Shown: positions 45,701 through 55,999 of the stretch, one piece after another
Numbering within the stretch: the stretch's first letter is position 1
Layout of the letters: each line of letters begins with the position of its first letter
Assembly: GCA_019096065.1 (NCBI GenBank)
Contig: JAGUCH010000004.1
Location: 4,836,001-4,900,000, forward strand
Source: Paracyclopina nana
Lineage: Eukaryota > Arthropoda > Copepoda > Cyclopoida > Cyclopettidae
DNA length: 64,000 nt
Direction: 5' to 3'
Position numbers and translations under genes: made by a program
Notes under the pieces: generated by a model
Told to the model about the DNA's origin: nothing
The model's database searches: none
The model's input: the letters and a program-made list of their open reading frames with translations, nothing else

Positions 45701-47522
45701 AATCATACTTTTGCGATAGTCCCTCTCATCGTCGCCTCTCGAGTATCCACCAAAAACGAACAATTTCCCACTGACAATCTGGGTTGCATGATATGCCAGC
45801 CTCAAATGGCCACCGATGAGGGATGTCTTCAGTTGTACCCATTTGCCAGAATTGATATTTAAGGCTTCTACCATTGTGCAAGGACCTCCCTCACTCCACC
45901 CTTTGATTGCAAGTACAATTTCCCATGGGACTCTAACTTCATGGAGGCTTTTCATACGTTTTCCTTTCGCCCCTGTCAGTTTGTCAAAATAGTCACTTGA
46001 CATTTTGATTAAGCTGTCCACCTCTTTGTTACCCATACAGGTGACTTTCTCGCGAAAAATTGTCTCATCCATTATGGTGAACCTAACATGCTTAAAGAGA
46101 TTGATTCTTTTTGGATCGACCTGTTCAGTCCAATGCTTGATGATTTGGAAAAGCGCATCTTCTTTTACATTTAGAAGGTCATCGGCTAAAAGTTCGTCCA
46201 ATTCTTCGGCAGTGAATTTAGCAAAATGGTTCGATTTGGCATCAAGCAATTGAAAGTTTTCCAGGATATAACGTCTCAAAGAGTGTATCGCAGATCCACA
46301 GCAGAATTTCAATGCGGTTTGGTAATAGTCCCCGGCTCTCTCTGGGTAATTCAAGCCAAGCATGTAATTTTGGGCTCTTTGTCTAAGGACATCCAATCCA
46401 TATTCTTTGGCTACCCATATAAGATCCTGATAGTTTTGCTCAGTGAAACGGGCATCATAGGTATAAGTGTAATCAAGAATATCGTCAATCAAAGTTTCGC
46501 CTTTGTCAAGAATAGCCTGTGGCAAAGGTACCAGGTCCTCAGAAACATAAGCCAAAGAAAGGTAGTGGTCCTCATAAGAATTGTGAATTGGATTCCTTTC
46601 GATGGCTGCCCGTATTTTAGAGGTTATTTGGAGCATCGTAGGCCTTACTTCAAAGGTTTTATTGCAAAAGCAGATGCTGCTGCACCTTTTCTTGCTCCTA
46701 ATTTGAATCCTATTCATCTTAAAAAGTTTAAATGCCAAGCTGCCCGGGATTTTGTACGCCACTTAATTTGGCAAGAAATCAATTGTCACCTAGCAACAAT
46801 AAGATAATTAATCATGTCTGAACACATTAATATTTTTTTATAGTCTGGAAACATCTTTGTTTTTTCCGGGATGCTCAATGTGTGCACCAATGATGATCAA
46901 CTTGGATTTGTGCTCAGTCATGAGGTTGCCCACTCCTTACTAAACCATGCAGTAAGTCAATTTTAGCGCACAACTTGTTCCATCATTATTAGTGACCATT
47001 TCATAGGCAGAAAATCTGAGCTACATCAATCTACTAAGTGGACTCATGATCATTCCTTTGGCTGTTGCTTGGGCTTTCCTTCCTAATGATGGAATAGCTT
47101 TGGTGGCAGACTGGTTTTTCAACAAAGTTTCGACCATACTTTGGGAGTTACCGTTCGCAAGACACATGGAAACAGAAGCCGATGAAGTGGGGCTGAAGCT
47201 TGCGAGTAAGGCCTGCTTTGATGTGAGAGAAGCGCCAGTTTTCTGGGCTAAAATGCAAATTGTCTCAGAAATGTCGAACCAATTCGACCCTCCAGAGTTT
47301 TTGTCAACCCACCCAAGCCATGAATCCAGAGAGAAACATCTCGCACAATTGGTACCAGATGCACTGCAGCTAAGAACGAGCTGTGGATGTCACAGACTGG
47401 TGTCAGCCGATCCTGGATATCAATTGAAGATATTTATTGATGCCATGAGGAGGGAAGCAGCCAAACGACAAGCGGAAGCCCAGGCCAAAAAACCGCGCAT
47501 AGTCATCGTTCGAGGAGGATAA
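39758..47522 (+). CDS. OMA1: OMA1 mitochondrial inner-membrane zinc metalloprotease
   Basis: Six exons (39758-40001, 40060-40106, 40167-40259, 40316-40492, 46844-46951, 47007-47522) give 394 residues. The N-terminus is basic with a presequence-like [19 protein letters not shown]; exon 2 encodes a membrane segment ([16 protein letters not shown]). The peptidase M48 site is [10 protein letters not shown] (HExxH), with the third ligand Glu in [10 protein letters not shown] and the conserved [10 protein letters not shown] downstream. OMA1 cleaves OPA1 and other inner-membrane proteins under stress. Exon 4 ends NAFVLP and exon 5 begins [10 protein letters not shown] in matching phase 0, the same continuity seen in human OMA1, so the 6351-base intron between them is well supported. 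That intron holds three minus-strand genes. The start is one of three consecutive ATGs; OMA1 converges on HCCS, with 41 bases between stops. Confidence 0.93.
40509..43891 (-). CDS. WDHD1: WDHD1/AND-1 (Ctf4) replication adaptor
   Basis: Five exons (42236-43891, 41898-42179, 41059-41828, 40797-40999, 40509-40738) give 1046 residues. The N-terminus is a WD40 propeller (about 1-310) with repeats such as [15 protein letters not shown] and [15 protein letters not shown]. An acidic linker with a [10 protein letters not shown] run leads to the SepB/Ctf4-type beta-propeller (about 440-750). A charged helical region follows, and the last exon is HMG-box-like ([16 protein letters not shown]... then [17 protein letters not shown]). 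This is the WD40-SepB-HMG order of animal AND-1, which links the CMG helicase to polymerase alpha. In vertebrates AND-1 has also been linked to CENP-A assembly. The gene is nested in an OMA1 intron on the opposite strand; its stop is 16 bases from OMA1 exon 4, so its 3' UTR must run antisense into OMA1 exons. Confidence 0.94.
44010..44678 (-). CDS. CENPA: Centromeric histone H3 variant (CENP-A/cenH3)
   Basis: A single-exon ORF of 222 residues. The last ~95 residues are an H3 histone fold: [18 protein letters not shown] (alpha N), [33 protein letters not shown] (alpha 2) and [20 protein letters not shown]. The N-terminal tail is about 125 residues, against about 40 in canonical H3, has no H3 tail homology beyond MART, and is Lys/Pro/Ser-rich. 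Loop 1 ([13 protein letters not shown]) is one residue longer than in H3 (IAQDFKTDLRFQ). A long divergent tail plus a longer loop 1 is the usual signature of cenH3. It would form centromeric nucleosomes. It is intronless, 118 bases downstream of the WDHD1 start, on the same strand and in the same OMA1 intron. Confidence 0.9.
   Translation of the reverse strand: MARTQKDRNQTPGRTPDPKARKVLGKKKLPANKKTPPKPAQPPSNATSDTSSESDASESSGFLTVASSSAQQPSVRKSPKNTAHVARKTLPAATKEPARSSIGLKTPRVKLPVHQKKNVGGQTPKRRYRPGTVALREIRAYQKSTDLLIPRLPFSRLIKEIAQSTSSVGMRFQSSALMALQEAAEAYLVQLFEDCVLCSIHARRVTIMPKDMHLARRIRGEA
45014..46762 (-). CDS. Kelch-like protein, KLHL10-like, with diverged N-terminus
   Basis: An intronless ORF of 582 residues. 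The C-terminal half has six kelch repeats with the GG, YD and W pattern, for example [51 protein letters not shown] and [13 protein letters not shown]. The repeat spacing and wording ([22 protein letters not shown]) are closest to animal KLHL10, a testis-enriched Cullin-3 adaptor. The BACK domain is clear ([20 protein letters not shown]). The BTB region is poorly conserved: from about residue 40 it reads [20 protein letters not shown] and lacks the usual CDV and AHR-VLAA motifs. A 5' exon could exist, but no acceptor was evident, and the ORF starts only 81 bases from OMA1 exon 5 on the other strand. Cul3 binding by this protein is uncertain. Confidence 0.85.
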   Translation of the reverse strand: MAYKIPGSLAFKLFKMNRIQIRSKKRCSSICFCNKTFEVRPTMLQITSKIRAAIERNPIHNSYEDHYLSLAYVSEDLVPLPQAILDKGETLIDDILDYTYTYDARFTEQNYQDLIWVAKEYGLDVLRQRAQNYMLGLNYPERAGDYYQTALKFCCGSAIHSLRRYILENFQLLDAKSNHFAKFTAEELDELLADDLLNVKEDALFQIIKHWTEQVDPKRINLFKHVRFTIMDETIFREKVTCMGNKEVDSLIKMSSDYFDKLTGAKGKRMKSLHEVRVPWEIVLAIKGWSEGGPCTMVEALNINSGKWVQLKTSLIGGHLRLAYHATQIVSGKLFVFGGYSRGDDERDYRKSMIAYDPLTGIMVEKSSMFQERCYLSSTVLNGKIFAFGGFNGHHRFRTAEVYDPDTDTWDALPQMIEIRSDACAVAINSTLYVIGGFNGDQIHDSVEIFDPATNIWRFGPTLQVRRSGVNAAVYHGKIYVVGGYDGINRLKSVEFLDPSTSNSWEMAGELNLPRSNFGLTVAGDKLYAMGGYDGEGVTKCVEVYDEASNSWKICKSMKYPRSALQAITVSGCNFSEVTHCF

Positions 47523-47563
47523 GATTTTTGGTCTACTATTCAGCAACTGCTTCGAAATACAAT

Positions 47564-48385
47564 TTAGTGTTCTACTTTTTGAGGCATCTGCACTTGGTCT
47601 TCGGGTCCCGCATACCTCCATCGCCACCACGCAACTTTCATTCGGTCCCACACTGCATCAAAAGAGTCAATGGCAGGGCGTACATCAAGTACAGCAAAGG
47701 TATGAGTGTTGGGATCGACTGGTCCGCAGTCGTAGTAGTCAATGACGTATCTGACTTCTCTCCCACATCTGTCGATGATCCAGTCATGCCTGTCAAAAGG
47801 CAGCTGATATCCCATCAAATTCCTAAACCGGGCTCTTGGAGAGAAGTCAGTCGCTTTTCCTCCAAAGCTCTTCAGCTTAGGGTTGCCGCACTCACGCGCA
47901 TGAAGAGCTTCCCATTTGAGCACTTCTTGCCAAGCGTGCTCGTTATTGATGTTATGAATCTTGATGATATGCTCCATGGTTTGGGGAGTCATATTCTGTG
48001 GCTCTTCTTTCCAGCGCCATCCTTTTCTGAGCATAGCATTCCAGAACATTTGAGGGGAAGGGTAGACCCAAGTCTCTTCAGTGCCAGCCTTGGGTATAGT
48101 TGACTTTTGACGCTCAATCGGTAGAGAAAAAGGCTGATCTGGCGAAGGCCTTTGGTTTGGAGGCGGCATCATGTTTCTTGGATCAATGTCCCCATGAGGA
48201 GCTGATGCTGCTGTGGCCGCATTAGAAGGACACTCAGATTGCCAAGTTTGTTGAGCAGTGTTATTCGCAGCATGCATAGGACACTCGGAGGGAATGCTCT
48301 CAACAACGGGAACTGTTGGTTTGTTATGCATCGGGCACTCCGACGGAATTTCGGAAGCACTTAAGGTTGAACCCGTGGCTCCCAT
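47564..48385 (-). CDS. HCCS: Holocytochrome c-type synthase (cytochrome c heme lyase)
   Basis: A single exon of 273 residues from the ATG at 48385 ([12 protein letters not shown]...). The frame extends upstream to 48463, but the shorter start matches the human protein. Two heme-regulatory Cys-Pro motifs are clear, both SECPMH, with a third, degraded copy SECPSN. The core shows [49 protein letters not shown] (with the His that ligates heme), [14 protein letters not shown] and [11 protein letters not shown], essentially as in human HCCS. It attaches heme covalently to cytochromes c and c1 in the intermembrane space. It is tail to tail with OMA1, another mitochondrial gene. Confidence 0.97.
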   Translation of the reverse strand: MGATGSTLSASEIPSECPMHNKPTVPVVESIPSECPMHAANNTAQQTWQSECPSNAATAASAPHGDIDPRNMMPPPNQRPSPDQPFSLPIERQKSTIPKAGTEETWVYPSPQMFWNAMLRKGWRWKEEPQNMTPQTMEHIIKIHNINNEHAWQEVLKWEALHARECGNPKLKSFGGKATDFSPRARFRNLMGYQLPFDRHDWIIDRCGREVRYVIDYYDCGPVDPNTHTFAVLDVRPAIDSFDAVWDRMKVAWWRWRYAGPEDQVQMPQKVEH

Positions 48386-48652
48386 TTTGCTTGGTCGGCA
48401 AATACAACTGATAATCGCGAGGGCTGCCTTTCTCAAAAATGGCGTTTCGTAACGAAACTTCACTTGAGTAAGCCGAAATGTTTATTTACTTTGTCGGTAC
48501 TTAAATGCAATTTTATCACGCAACCGTTTAGCGGAACTTTTTCAAAACCAAATTCAAACCAATTACGCTTTTTCACGAGTTTATTAATATCTGCTTTCTT
48601 ATGTTGGATAGTTTGTCATACGCATTACAATACATTCCTTTTTGTACAAAAA

Positions 48653-51600
48653 TTATTCACGTCCGGTCACTTTCTTCTGGATCAATTCAGCTGCCTTAGA
48701 TATAACCTCGGATAGCTCTGCTACACTGAAATTTTCTAAAGCAGCCATCGTTTCAGATATGGACAGATCGAGCTTGTCTGTCTGGCAGTTAGCTTCTAAA
48801 ATGCTTGTTATCGTAGTTGAAATGCCTACTTCCGTATTTGACACGTCCTTTTGATGAGAAAAGTCCACCATCACTTTATCAGCAGTCATGGTTTCTGATG
48901 TAGAAACACTAGGACCAGCTTGTACTGCAGTCGTCGAAAATTCTTTCTCCTCAATGATAGCGCTGATTTCTTCTGGCTCCACTTCTTTGACCTGGTAACC
49001 TTCCTTGGCTGCCAAATCTACATGCTCCAACGATTCAGTGGGAGATGGAGATGGCCTTTCGTAAATCTCCTTCATGGCTTCCTCTTCTTCCTCGGGTGTA
49101 CATTCGTTGTCAATGACAGGGGCAGCCGTGGGGCTTTGCTCTTTCTGCGACCGCGACAAGAGCTCCTCATCAAGTTCACTAGAGGCTTCAGTTGTTACCT
49201 TTTTCTCTCGCTCTTTCCCCCTCTTGAGCCAATTTTTCTCGTATTTCCGCAAAGCTTCTTTGATGGTAAACAAGTTATTAGGCGGCTTGAGGGATTTGAT
49301 TGCATTAGCTTTAACAGCAGTGAGCTTACTCAAATCCCCAATTGTTTGAATGCCATTGTCCGACAAGCTCTTTTCTGCTGCCTTGTGCCACGTCTTGGTT
49401 GTCAGGTTATTCAATATGGTTGAGACAGGGTCATCGCAATCAACCAACGAAGGATAAATGCAATTGGGAGACACGTGCGACAATGGCGGAGTAGGTTCAT
49501 ATAGCCCCGCTGAATTTTCGCTCTCTTCTGAGCTGTTGATGTCGGTGGCTTCAAATTGGGTCTTGGACAAGTCCTTCGAAATAGGGCCCAAGAACATTTC
49601 TCTGTTGAAGCGCGTCTCCTGAAGCCTCTGCCTGGTAGCCTTTCCAGATGGGCATCTGGGAATGACCACTTGGTCGGAAACTGGCGGATCAGTAAACTGG
49701 ACCCGCCTTCGCTTCACGGGAGGCGCTTCATTGTGGTCTTTAGCATTCTCGGAAGTTGTGCTCTCAGAAGTAGCCGCGTCTGAATTTGAAGATCGCTTCA
49801 GAATTCCAGCTGAGGGGGAAGCATCGCAAGGAGAAGGAGCAAACTTTTGCCAAGGTTGGTTGCCAGATTGAGTTGGAGTGGTAACGCCTGGCTCTAGAGT
49901 TTTAGTGGGCAACTCTGGCCTAGGAGACATGAGCATAGGGTTGGGGCTGCTACTGAGCCCACCAGCTGATGTGGGTGACTCTGCTTTTGCCTTAGACATC
50001 TCAAGAAGGCGTGCACCACGTGAGCTAAAAACAGACGTGAGGACCTTGGCCTTAGCTGGTTTGAAAACAGGCAAAGGTGGCTTGATCAGGCCAGTGCTGT
50101 CATTTTTTTCGGAGTGAGGCTAAAATAAAAAAACGATTAATGAGCACCATAATAAATTGGAGCAAAATTAAGATATTACCTGAGGCAAGGAACCATCTTT
50201 TCCATTGACACCAACTGATTCTTGATCATCATGATTGCCCGTAAGTGACTCTTGCTGGACATCCATAGCCTCAACTGACTCTTGATGAACATCCATAGCC
50301 TCAACTGACTCCTGTTGCTCGCATATGATTTCAACAGAGTCTTGTTGCTCTGAACGTGCTGATGGAGGAAATTCAGAAGGAGGCATTTCGGATCGAGCAT
50401 CCAAGTCACCATCATGCGAAACATCTAAAGGGGTCGCCAATACGCTATTTGATGAGTCATTGAGATTTTCTGATGCCTCATCACTGTCCTTGATGGGCTC
50501 ATCGATTGCATTTTCGGCGGAAATTACCCAAGATTCAGAAACTGCTTTGCTGGGAGACGGAATTGCATTGGGTTTGATTTTATCAAATAGCCCTTGCAAA
50601 TGCTCTGGTGCGAGTGAACGCGCCGTTTTTCCATCTTTGTTTTCAATCATTGGATCAGCACCATTCTCGAGCAGGAACTGAACGCAATCTTGAGACATGA
50701 AAGCAATCGCATCATGCAGCGGAGTGGCCCCGTTATTAGCTGCTGCGTTAATTTCAGCACCATTCGATACTAACAGCTCAATTATGTCCTTGGCATGAGA
50801 TCCGACATGAGCAGCAGCTTCATGAAGCGGAGTCCAACCTGCATGATCCTTGACATTGATATCAGCACCACTTGCAACGAGAGTCTTCACCTTGTCAAAG
50901 TCACCTTTCTTTATTGCAACGTGCAATGGCGACTCTCCGTACTTGTTGGTCTTAGTTTTGGGTTTGATTTGGCCAGCTAATGGGCCTTCGTTCTCTTTGC
51001 CAGGCACATTGATGGTACTGGAAATGCTGTGCTTGAGCGCAGCCTTTCTAGTAGGTCGTTTGTCAGCTGGATCCGACCCTTCAATGACATTTTCCACAGT
51101 CTTAGACAATCCTGCAAAGCTGTGCCTCCTCCGCTTGCGACTCTTAGTGCTTTCCTCCTCCAAAGTTTGACTGCTCTCAATGATTTCATTGTCAATATCA
51201 AAACTGACCGGTGCAGTTTGAACAGGCTCAAGTATGAGCGGAACTTCTTTGACAACCTTGACGGGGGAATGGGTACTCATTTTCATTTGATTTGGAGAAA
51301 GCTGTAGAATGTGAACTTTGGTTTGCGAAGTTAACTGAGCACTTAATGCAGTTATAGAGGAATCAGGCACAACCTTAGCAACGTCATCATCGTTAGTGTC
51401 AATGCCATTTTCGTCTGGAGTGCCATCAGTCAGGAGTGGCGATACAGACCGTTTTCTTTTCTTGCTTCCATTCTCCAACAAAATGGGCGTAGCATCAACC
51501 AAGGTTGATTTGGCTTTCTTTGGAGGTCGTCCTCTCCTTTTCTTAGGTTGCGAGTCTTCTTCTACAGGCTGAGAGGACAAAACTTCGACTTCCGAACTCA

Positions 51601-54600
51601 CGGTATCAATTTGTCCCTGGTTTTCTCCAAGGGTTTTCGTCACTCTACCTCTCTTTTGACGCTTAACCTTTGATTGTTCCGCTTCAAGCAATTTTTTGGG
51701 CTTACGGCCCTTTCGACGAGGCCTGCTTTGGTTGGCCTCTTCGTCATCCTGGCTATCTGTGTCTGTATTTTCAGGAGCGCTATGACGTTCACCATCTGGC
51801 TGGCTGTTGATATTAACAATAAGCACATCACTATCTTTGGGCTCTTCAGCCGGAGTTACTACGACGGGAGGAGGGACTTCTGGTTGACTGGAAGATGTGG
51901 CATCAATGATGCTCACTGAATTTTGCGAATGAAACATTGCTGAGAGAGATGTAGAGTCGTCTCGGGATAGCTCTGAGTACAACGCAGGAATGTCATCTTT
52001 GCGCTGTCTCATGACCTCTTTCTGATGCTCGGTCAATATTCGCTTTTTGCTCGCAGGGCTCGCGATTTTGACAAAATCTTGGCTGTTTTCCTCATCGATG
52101 CTCACCTTTGATGACTTGGCACTCTTTTTTGAAGGATTTGGCACTTGTTTTTTGTCCGGTGTGCTCGTTTTGGCAGCCACTTTATTGACGTGAGTCAGCT
52201 TTTGCTTGTCAAAAATATGCCCAAAAGTCACTGGAACTGCAAATTCAGGCGTGTCGCCATCACCAATGGCAGGCTGAGGTCCTTGTGGTGATGGGTCTAA
52301 GGCCTTCATTCTAAGGAAGTAGTACAAGAGACTGTCGATTCCCTTATCAACCTCGTCTTCCTTGAGGGTCGAACCAAAAGTGAGCTGCCACATTTGGCCC
52401 GTCTTTGATTTCACTTCACTATTAGGGTGACACAAAGCGGCCGTGATGAATGTCTTCATGTCATTTTGGAGGTCCACATCGAAAGGGCCGTCATATTGTG
52501 ACTGGAAACGAGTCACGACAACGTTATGTGCACTCTTCACAAGGGCCTCAAACTTGGGTCCGTGGCTTTCAAGCTGCTTGTTGCCAAACACGACTTCGAA
52601 CGTAGGACCCAAAAGCTTGAGTAAAGGCCGCTGAAGTCTTTGGCAAGAAATTTGGGTAAGCACCTGCAGAAGTTGTTGGGCCAAAGCCAGAGCAGCATTT
52701 TTGTCATCATATTGAGGCAAAAGTAGAAGCAGCTTCACTAATACGTCTAAAATTTTTTGAAGCACTCCAAGAGGATTGTCAGAGCACTCACCACTAATAG
52801 CAACCTGAGACTCTTGGCTCAATGACTGGAAGGGGATTGAGTTGAGCAGATTCTGCGACACTATCGTGGTTAGGCTTATCCATTCTTGGGACCTGAATGT
52901 TTGTTGTTCCTTCTCGTGCAGCAGCTTGAGAACCTCTTCAGCAAGCTTCTCCTCCATTTGTAGAGTAGTATAAGTTAGCAACAAGGGGGCTTTTTCATTG
53001 AACTTGTTCAGCGCTTCGACCCAGAGTTTCCAAAATAGTTTAGACGGAGAATTGAGGCAGTAGCGGATGGGGAAAAAGAGCAGCACTATTGACGAGTTGT
53101 AATGGGGCTTGTAGTGAATCGACACCTTGTGGATAACATCATTGAACTTGTCGACGTAAGCCACATAGGTTTGAGCATACATTTTCCACATGTTGCACAC
53201 AACACCATCTCTGGTATTGCTCGGTATGCTAGTCGCCCATCTATCTTTCAGAATTTCCATGCCATCTTCGAAAACAACCAATTGTCCAGGTTTGTGGAGA
53301 CAAGCGGCGTTCAAAAACCGCGACAGGAGACTGAAGAATTTGTCTTTGTTGGTGCTAGCAAAGTTATCCGAGAAAATGTGAGGCATCAGGGTCTGAATGT
53401 ACAAAAACTTGAGCATCACTCTGGCAGGGGTCTCACGGCCAACGTGCGGACCATTGAAGCTGACTCTTTCCCAAGTTGCGCTAACAGATAAAATAAAGTC
53501 GGGTAGCTTAGAAATTTGCTGCAAAACGAACAAAATGTGTTCGTTAGCCTCGGCGCAATTGAAAGCTTTCATGGCTCTCATCACATCGAGTGCCAATTCA
53601 AGGAAATATGAAATGGCATGAATGGTAGAGCCATGTTCAGGCGTGATACCATGCGCAGACTCAACGTTGATTTTGCAAACTGCCTTGAGAATTGCAGTGA
53701 AATTGTCATTTTCGCTCTTCTTTTTGATATGAAGGGTCTCAAGCAAGTCTGTCACAACTTTGATGATGGAATTGTAATGCACTCTGAAATGGTCAGCCTT
53801 GATTACACCTTGACTGAGGCTGTTGGCAACGGCTGTAATGTCGAGGTGAATGGCTTTCACCTCGTTGAGCCCACTAAAGAGTATTGCAGTGGCCTCAAGA
53901 CAAACAGCTCTAAGAGAATCGTACTTCTTAGCCGGACTTTGCGCCAAACCAGAAGTTGTCGCAACCGACGAGGAGTAGCAGAACTTGAGAAACGGTAAAA
54001 CAACAGTATCGACTTGCTTGTGTATGCTCAGGCCAAGAAGGCCAATGTAATGCCACCAGGTCAAAAACTTGAGTTTGACTTGCTCCTCATTTCTATTGCT
54101 TATTGATCCCTAAAATAATAAAGGAATGCAATGTTAAAAAAACTACCAGGAAAAGTCAAAGACAGTGTGTCACTTACAAGAAGAGGCCGAACTATTAGCC
54201 GAACACGCTTCGAGCTAGTCAGAACGGAAGGGTTGAGTGCAAAGTTGTCCATGAGTGTCATCCAGGATTGGTAAGCCTGCTTGCGAATGTCATTGCTTTG
54301 ATGCTTGAAGGCTCTTTCAACCACCTGTAGGAGGCTGTTCAATAACGTGGTGCCATCTCCTTGCAAGTGAAGTACTTCACCCAAGGCCTTTACAAGAGTG
54401 CACCACACAGAGAGACCTTCTTTGCTTCCACTTTCAACAGCCTTGAACATCCACTCCTTTAGCTCTCCTTTTGGCAAAATGAGCTGAGAAAAATCGCAGT
54501 TAGTAGCATCGAGCCCAGAGGGCAAAGCTTTGATTTTTCCAAGGAACTGGAGAGCTTGTTGTCGATGTTCGTCTACGCACAGCCGTTTTAGGATTTGCAA

Positions 54601-54705
54601 AAAAGCGGGGGTATCTTGTTCACTCATGATGACAAGGTCTTCTTTTTCCGAGCGGAGCAAAAGCTCAGACACCGTGAGGTCGTCCTCGGTCGCCATGCCT
54701 ACCAT
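48653..54705 (-). CDS. RIF1: RIF1 with an embedded ankyrin-repeat domain
   Basis: Three exons (54178-54705, 50180-54109, 48653-50119), phase 0 throughout, give about 1974 residues. Residues 1 to about 770 are the helical HEAT-type Rif1 region. Then come ILTEHQKEVMRQRKDDIPAL (about 867), a basic tract with GRKPKK and KKRRGRPPKK AT-hook-like motifs, and three ankyrin repeats (about 1230-1345): YGESPLHVAIKKGDFDKV, GWTPLHEAAAH and NGATPLHDAIAF. Glu/Gln/Ser-rich repeats (QQESVEAMDV) follow. The last exon has the PP1 docking pair GILK and RVQF (KRRRVQFTDPP) in the animal order, then the Rif1 C-terminal domain (SLVDCDDPVSTILNNLT, then GIQTIGDLSKLTAVKANAIK). RIF1 controls replication timing through PP1, and repair-pathway choice. 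The ankyrin repeats lie inside an uninterrupted exon. The start could also be the ATG at 54696. Confidence 0.94.
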
Positions 54706-55999
54706 GCACGAGGAGAGGGAGTTGTGTCAACACGACGTAAGTTTGTCTTCTACGCCTTTTTTCCAGCGTCGCCGTTGAGGACCAAGCAACAGCTAATGTC
54801 GATAAAGAGAGAAGCATTAAATTTCTTTGCTTAGGGAGCGCGCGCAGTCAATGCTTACGTTCCCGCCATCGTCGGCATTATATCAAGGTAGCGGCAAATA
54901 GATTTATAAGATATGGTGCATCACAAGACATTCTTACCTCTTTTAAAATAGGTCAAAGGAAAGGAAAAAATTTGGTCCAAGTGATTTGACGAGAAAATTC
55001 GTGCCCACTCTTATTGTTTCGTGGAGCAAAAAATCCGCGAAAGAGAAGGGTGTTCGTATTGTTGATGTTGATTCTGGCGCTAAACTGCTATGTTATTGAA
55101 AACTTTAACGATGCTTCGGAAATTAGGTCGAGCCGAAAATGTTACGCGTCGCATTGATGATATTTTCAGAAAAGTTAGCGAAAATGAAAACTTATCACGA
55201 GCAATTTAGCTGGTATTAAAATTTTTTTCACCACTTCTTATCTAAAAGAAGCAATAATGAAGCAAGAAATCGACGAGAATTTTTTTACCAGAGCCTTTTC
55301 TTAATGAGTCGTTTCATCGCTTTTTACTGAGAGGACAGCGTTATTTTGTGATTCAAAAATCTTGGTAGCATGAATGATTTCAAATTACGCCAAATTCGTA
55401 CCCAGCAATTTTGATACGGCCTGTAAAGATTGCTGAGACCTGAATAGTGAATAAAAACTAAAAAGTAAAAACACCTTGTTGATGCTTTGAGCTTGGCTTT
55501 GAGTTGAAGTTGAAGGCTTGAAAATTGACTGTATTCTTGAGTTTAAGTCAATCCAATGTTCCCGGAGCCAATTTTGAAAATGTCATGCCAAAATTAGCTA
55601 AAGAAGCAATTGAACCGCTTGAGTCAGAATGCGCTCCAACTTCTGCTGGTAAGTACAAATTTCAAAGTTCAAAGCATTAAGTTGAGACTTAAAGACTTTC
55701 TGATAATGGCTGTCTCAAGAGTGTAGCATAGTGAGTGAAAGTCAAGTCCGCCTATGTCAAACAGTTCAATACAAATCAATATTCCAACCTTAAGCGCAAA
55801 CAAATCAACTGATGGATAGGGCAAATAGACTCTATTGCATTAATGACATATCCTTCTCAAAACTAGGCCATACAAGGGAGACTCGTTTATTATTAATGGT
55901 ATTGCAGAAACTTTCCCTTTAAAAACACATGAGCTTCAATTTGAGTAAGCTTTACAATTATTGGAGTTAATCAAAGATGAGAGTCGAAATGCATTGGAC
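54706..55999. other. Intergenic region with one possible orphan exon
   Basis: Between the RIF1 start and the beta-catenin stop. On the plus strand, 55544-55649 reads open between a TTTAAG acceptor and a GTAAGT donor (containing MPKLAKEAIEPLESECAPTS), but no partner exons were found, so it is not called a gene. The rest is AT-rich with no recognisable content. Confidence 0.35.
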
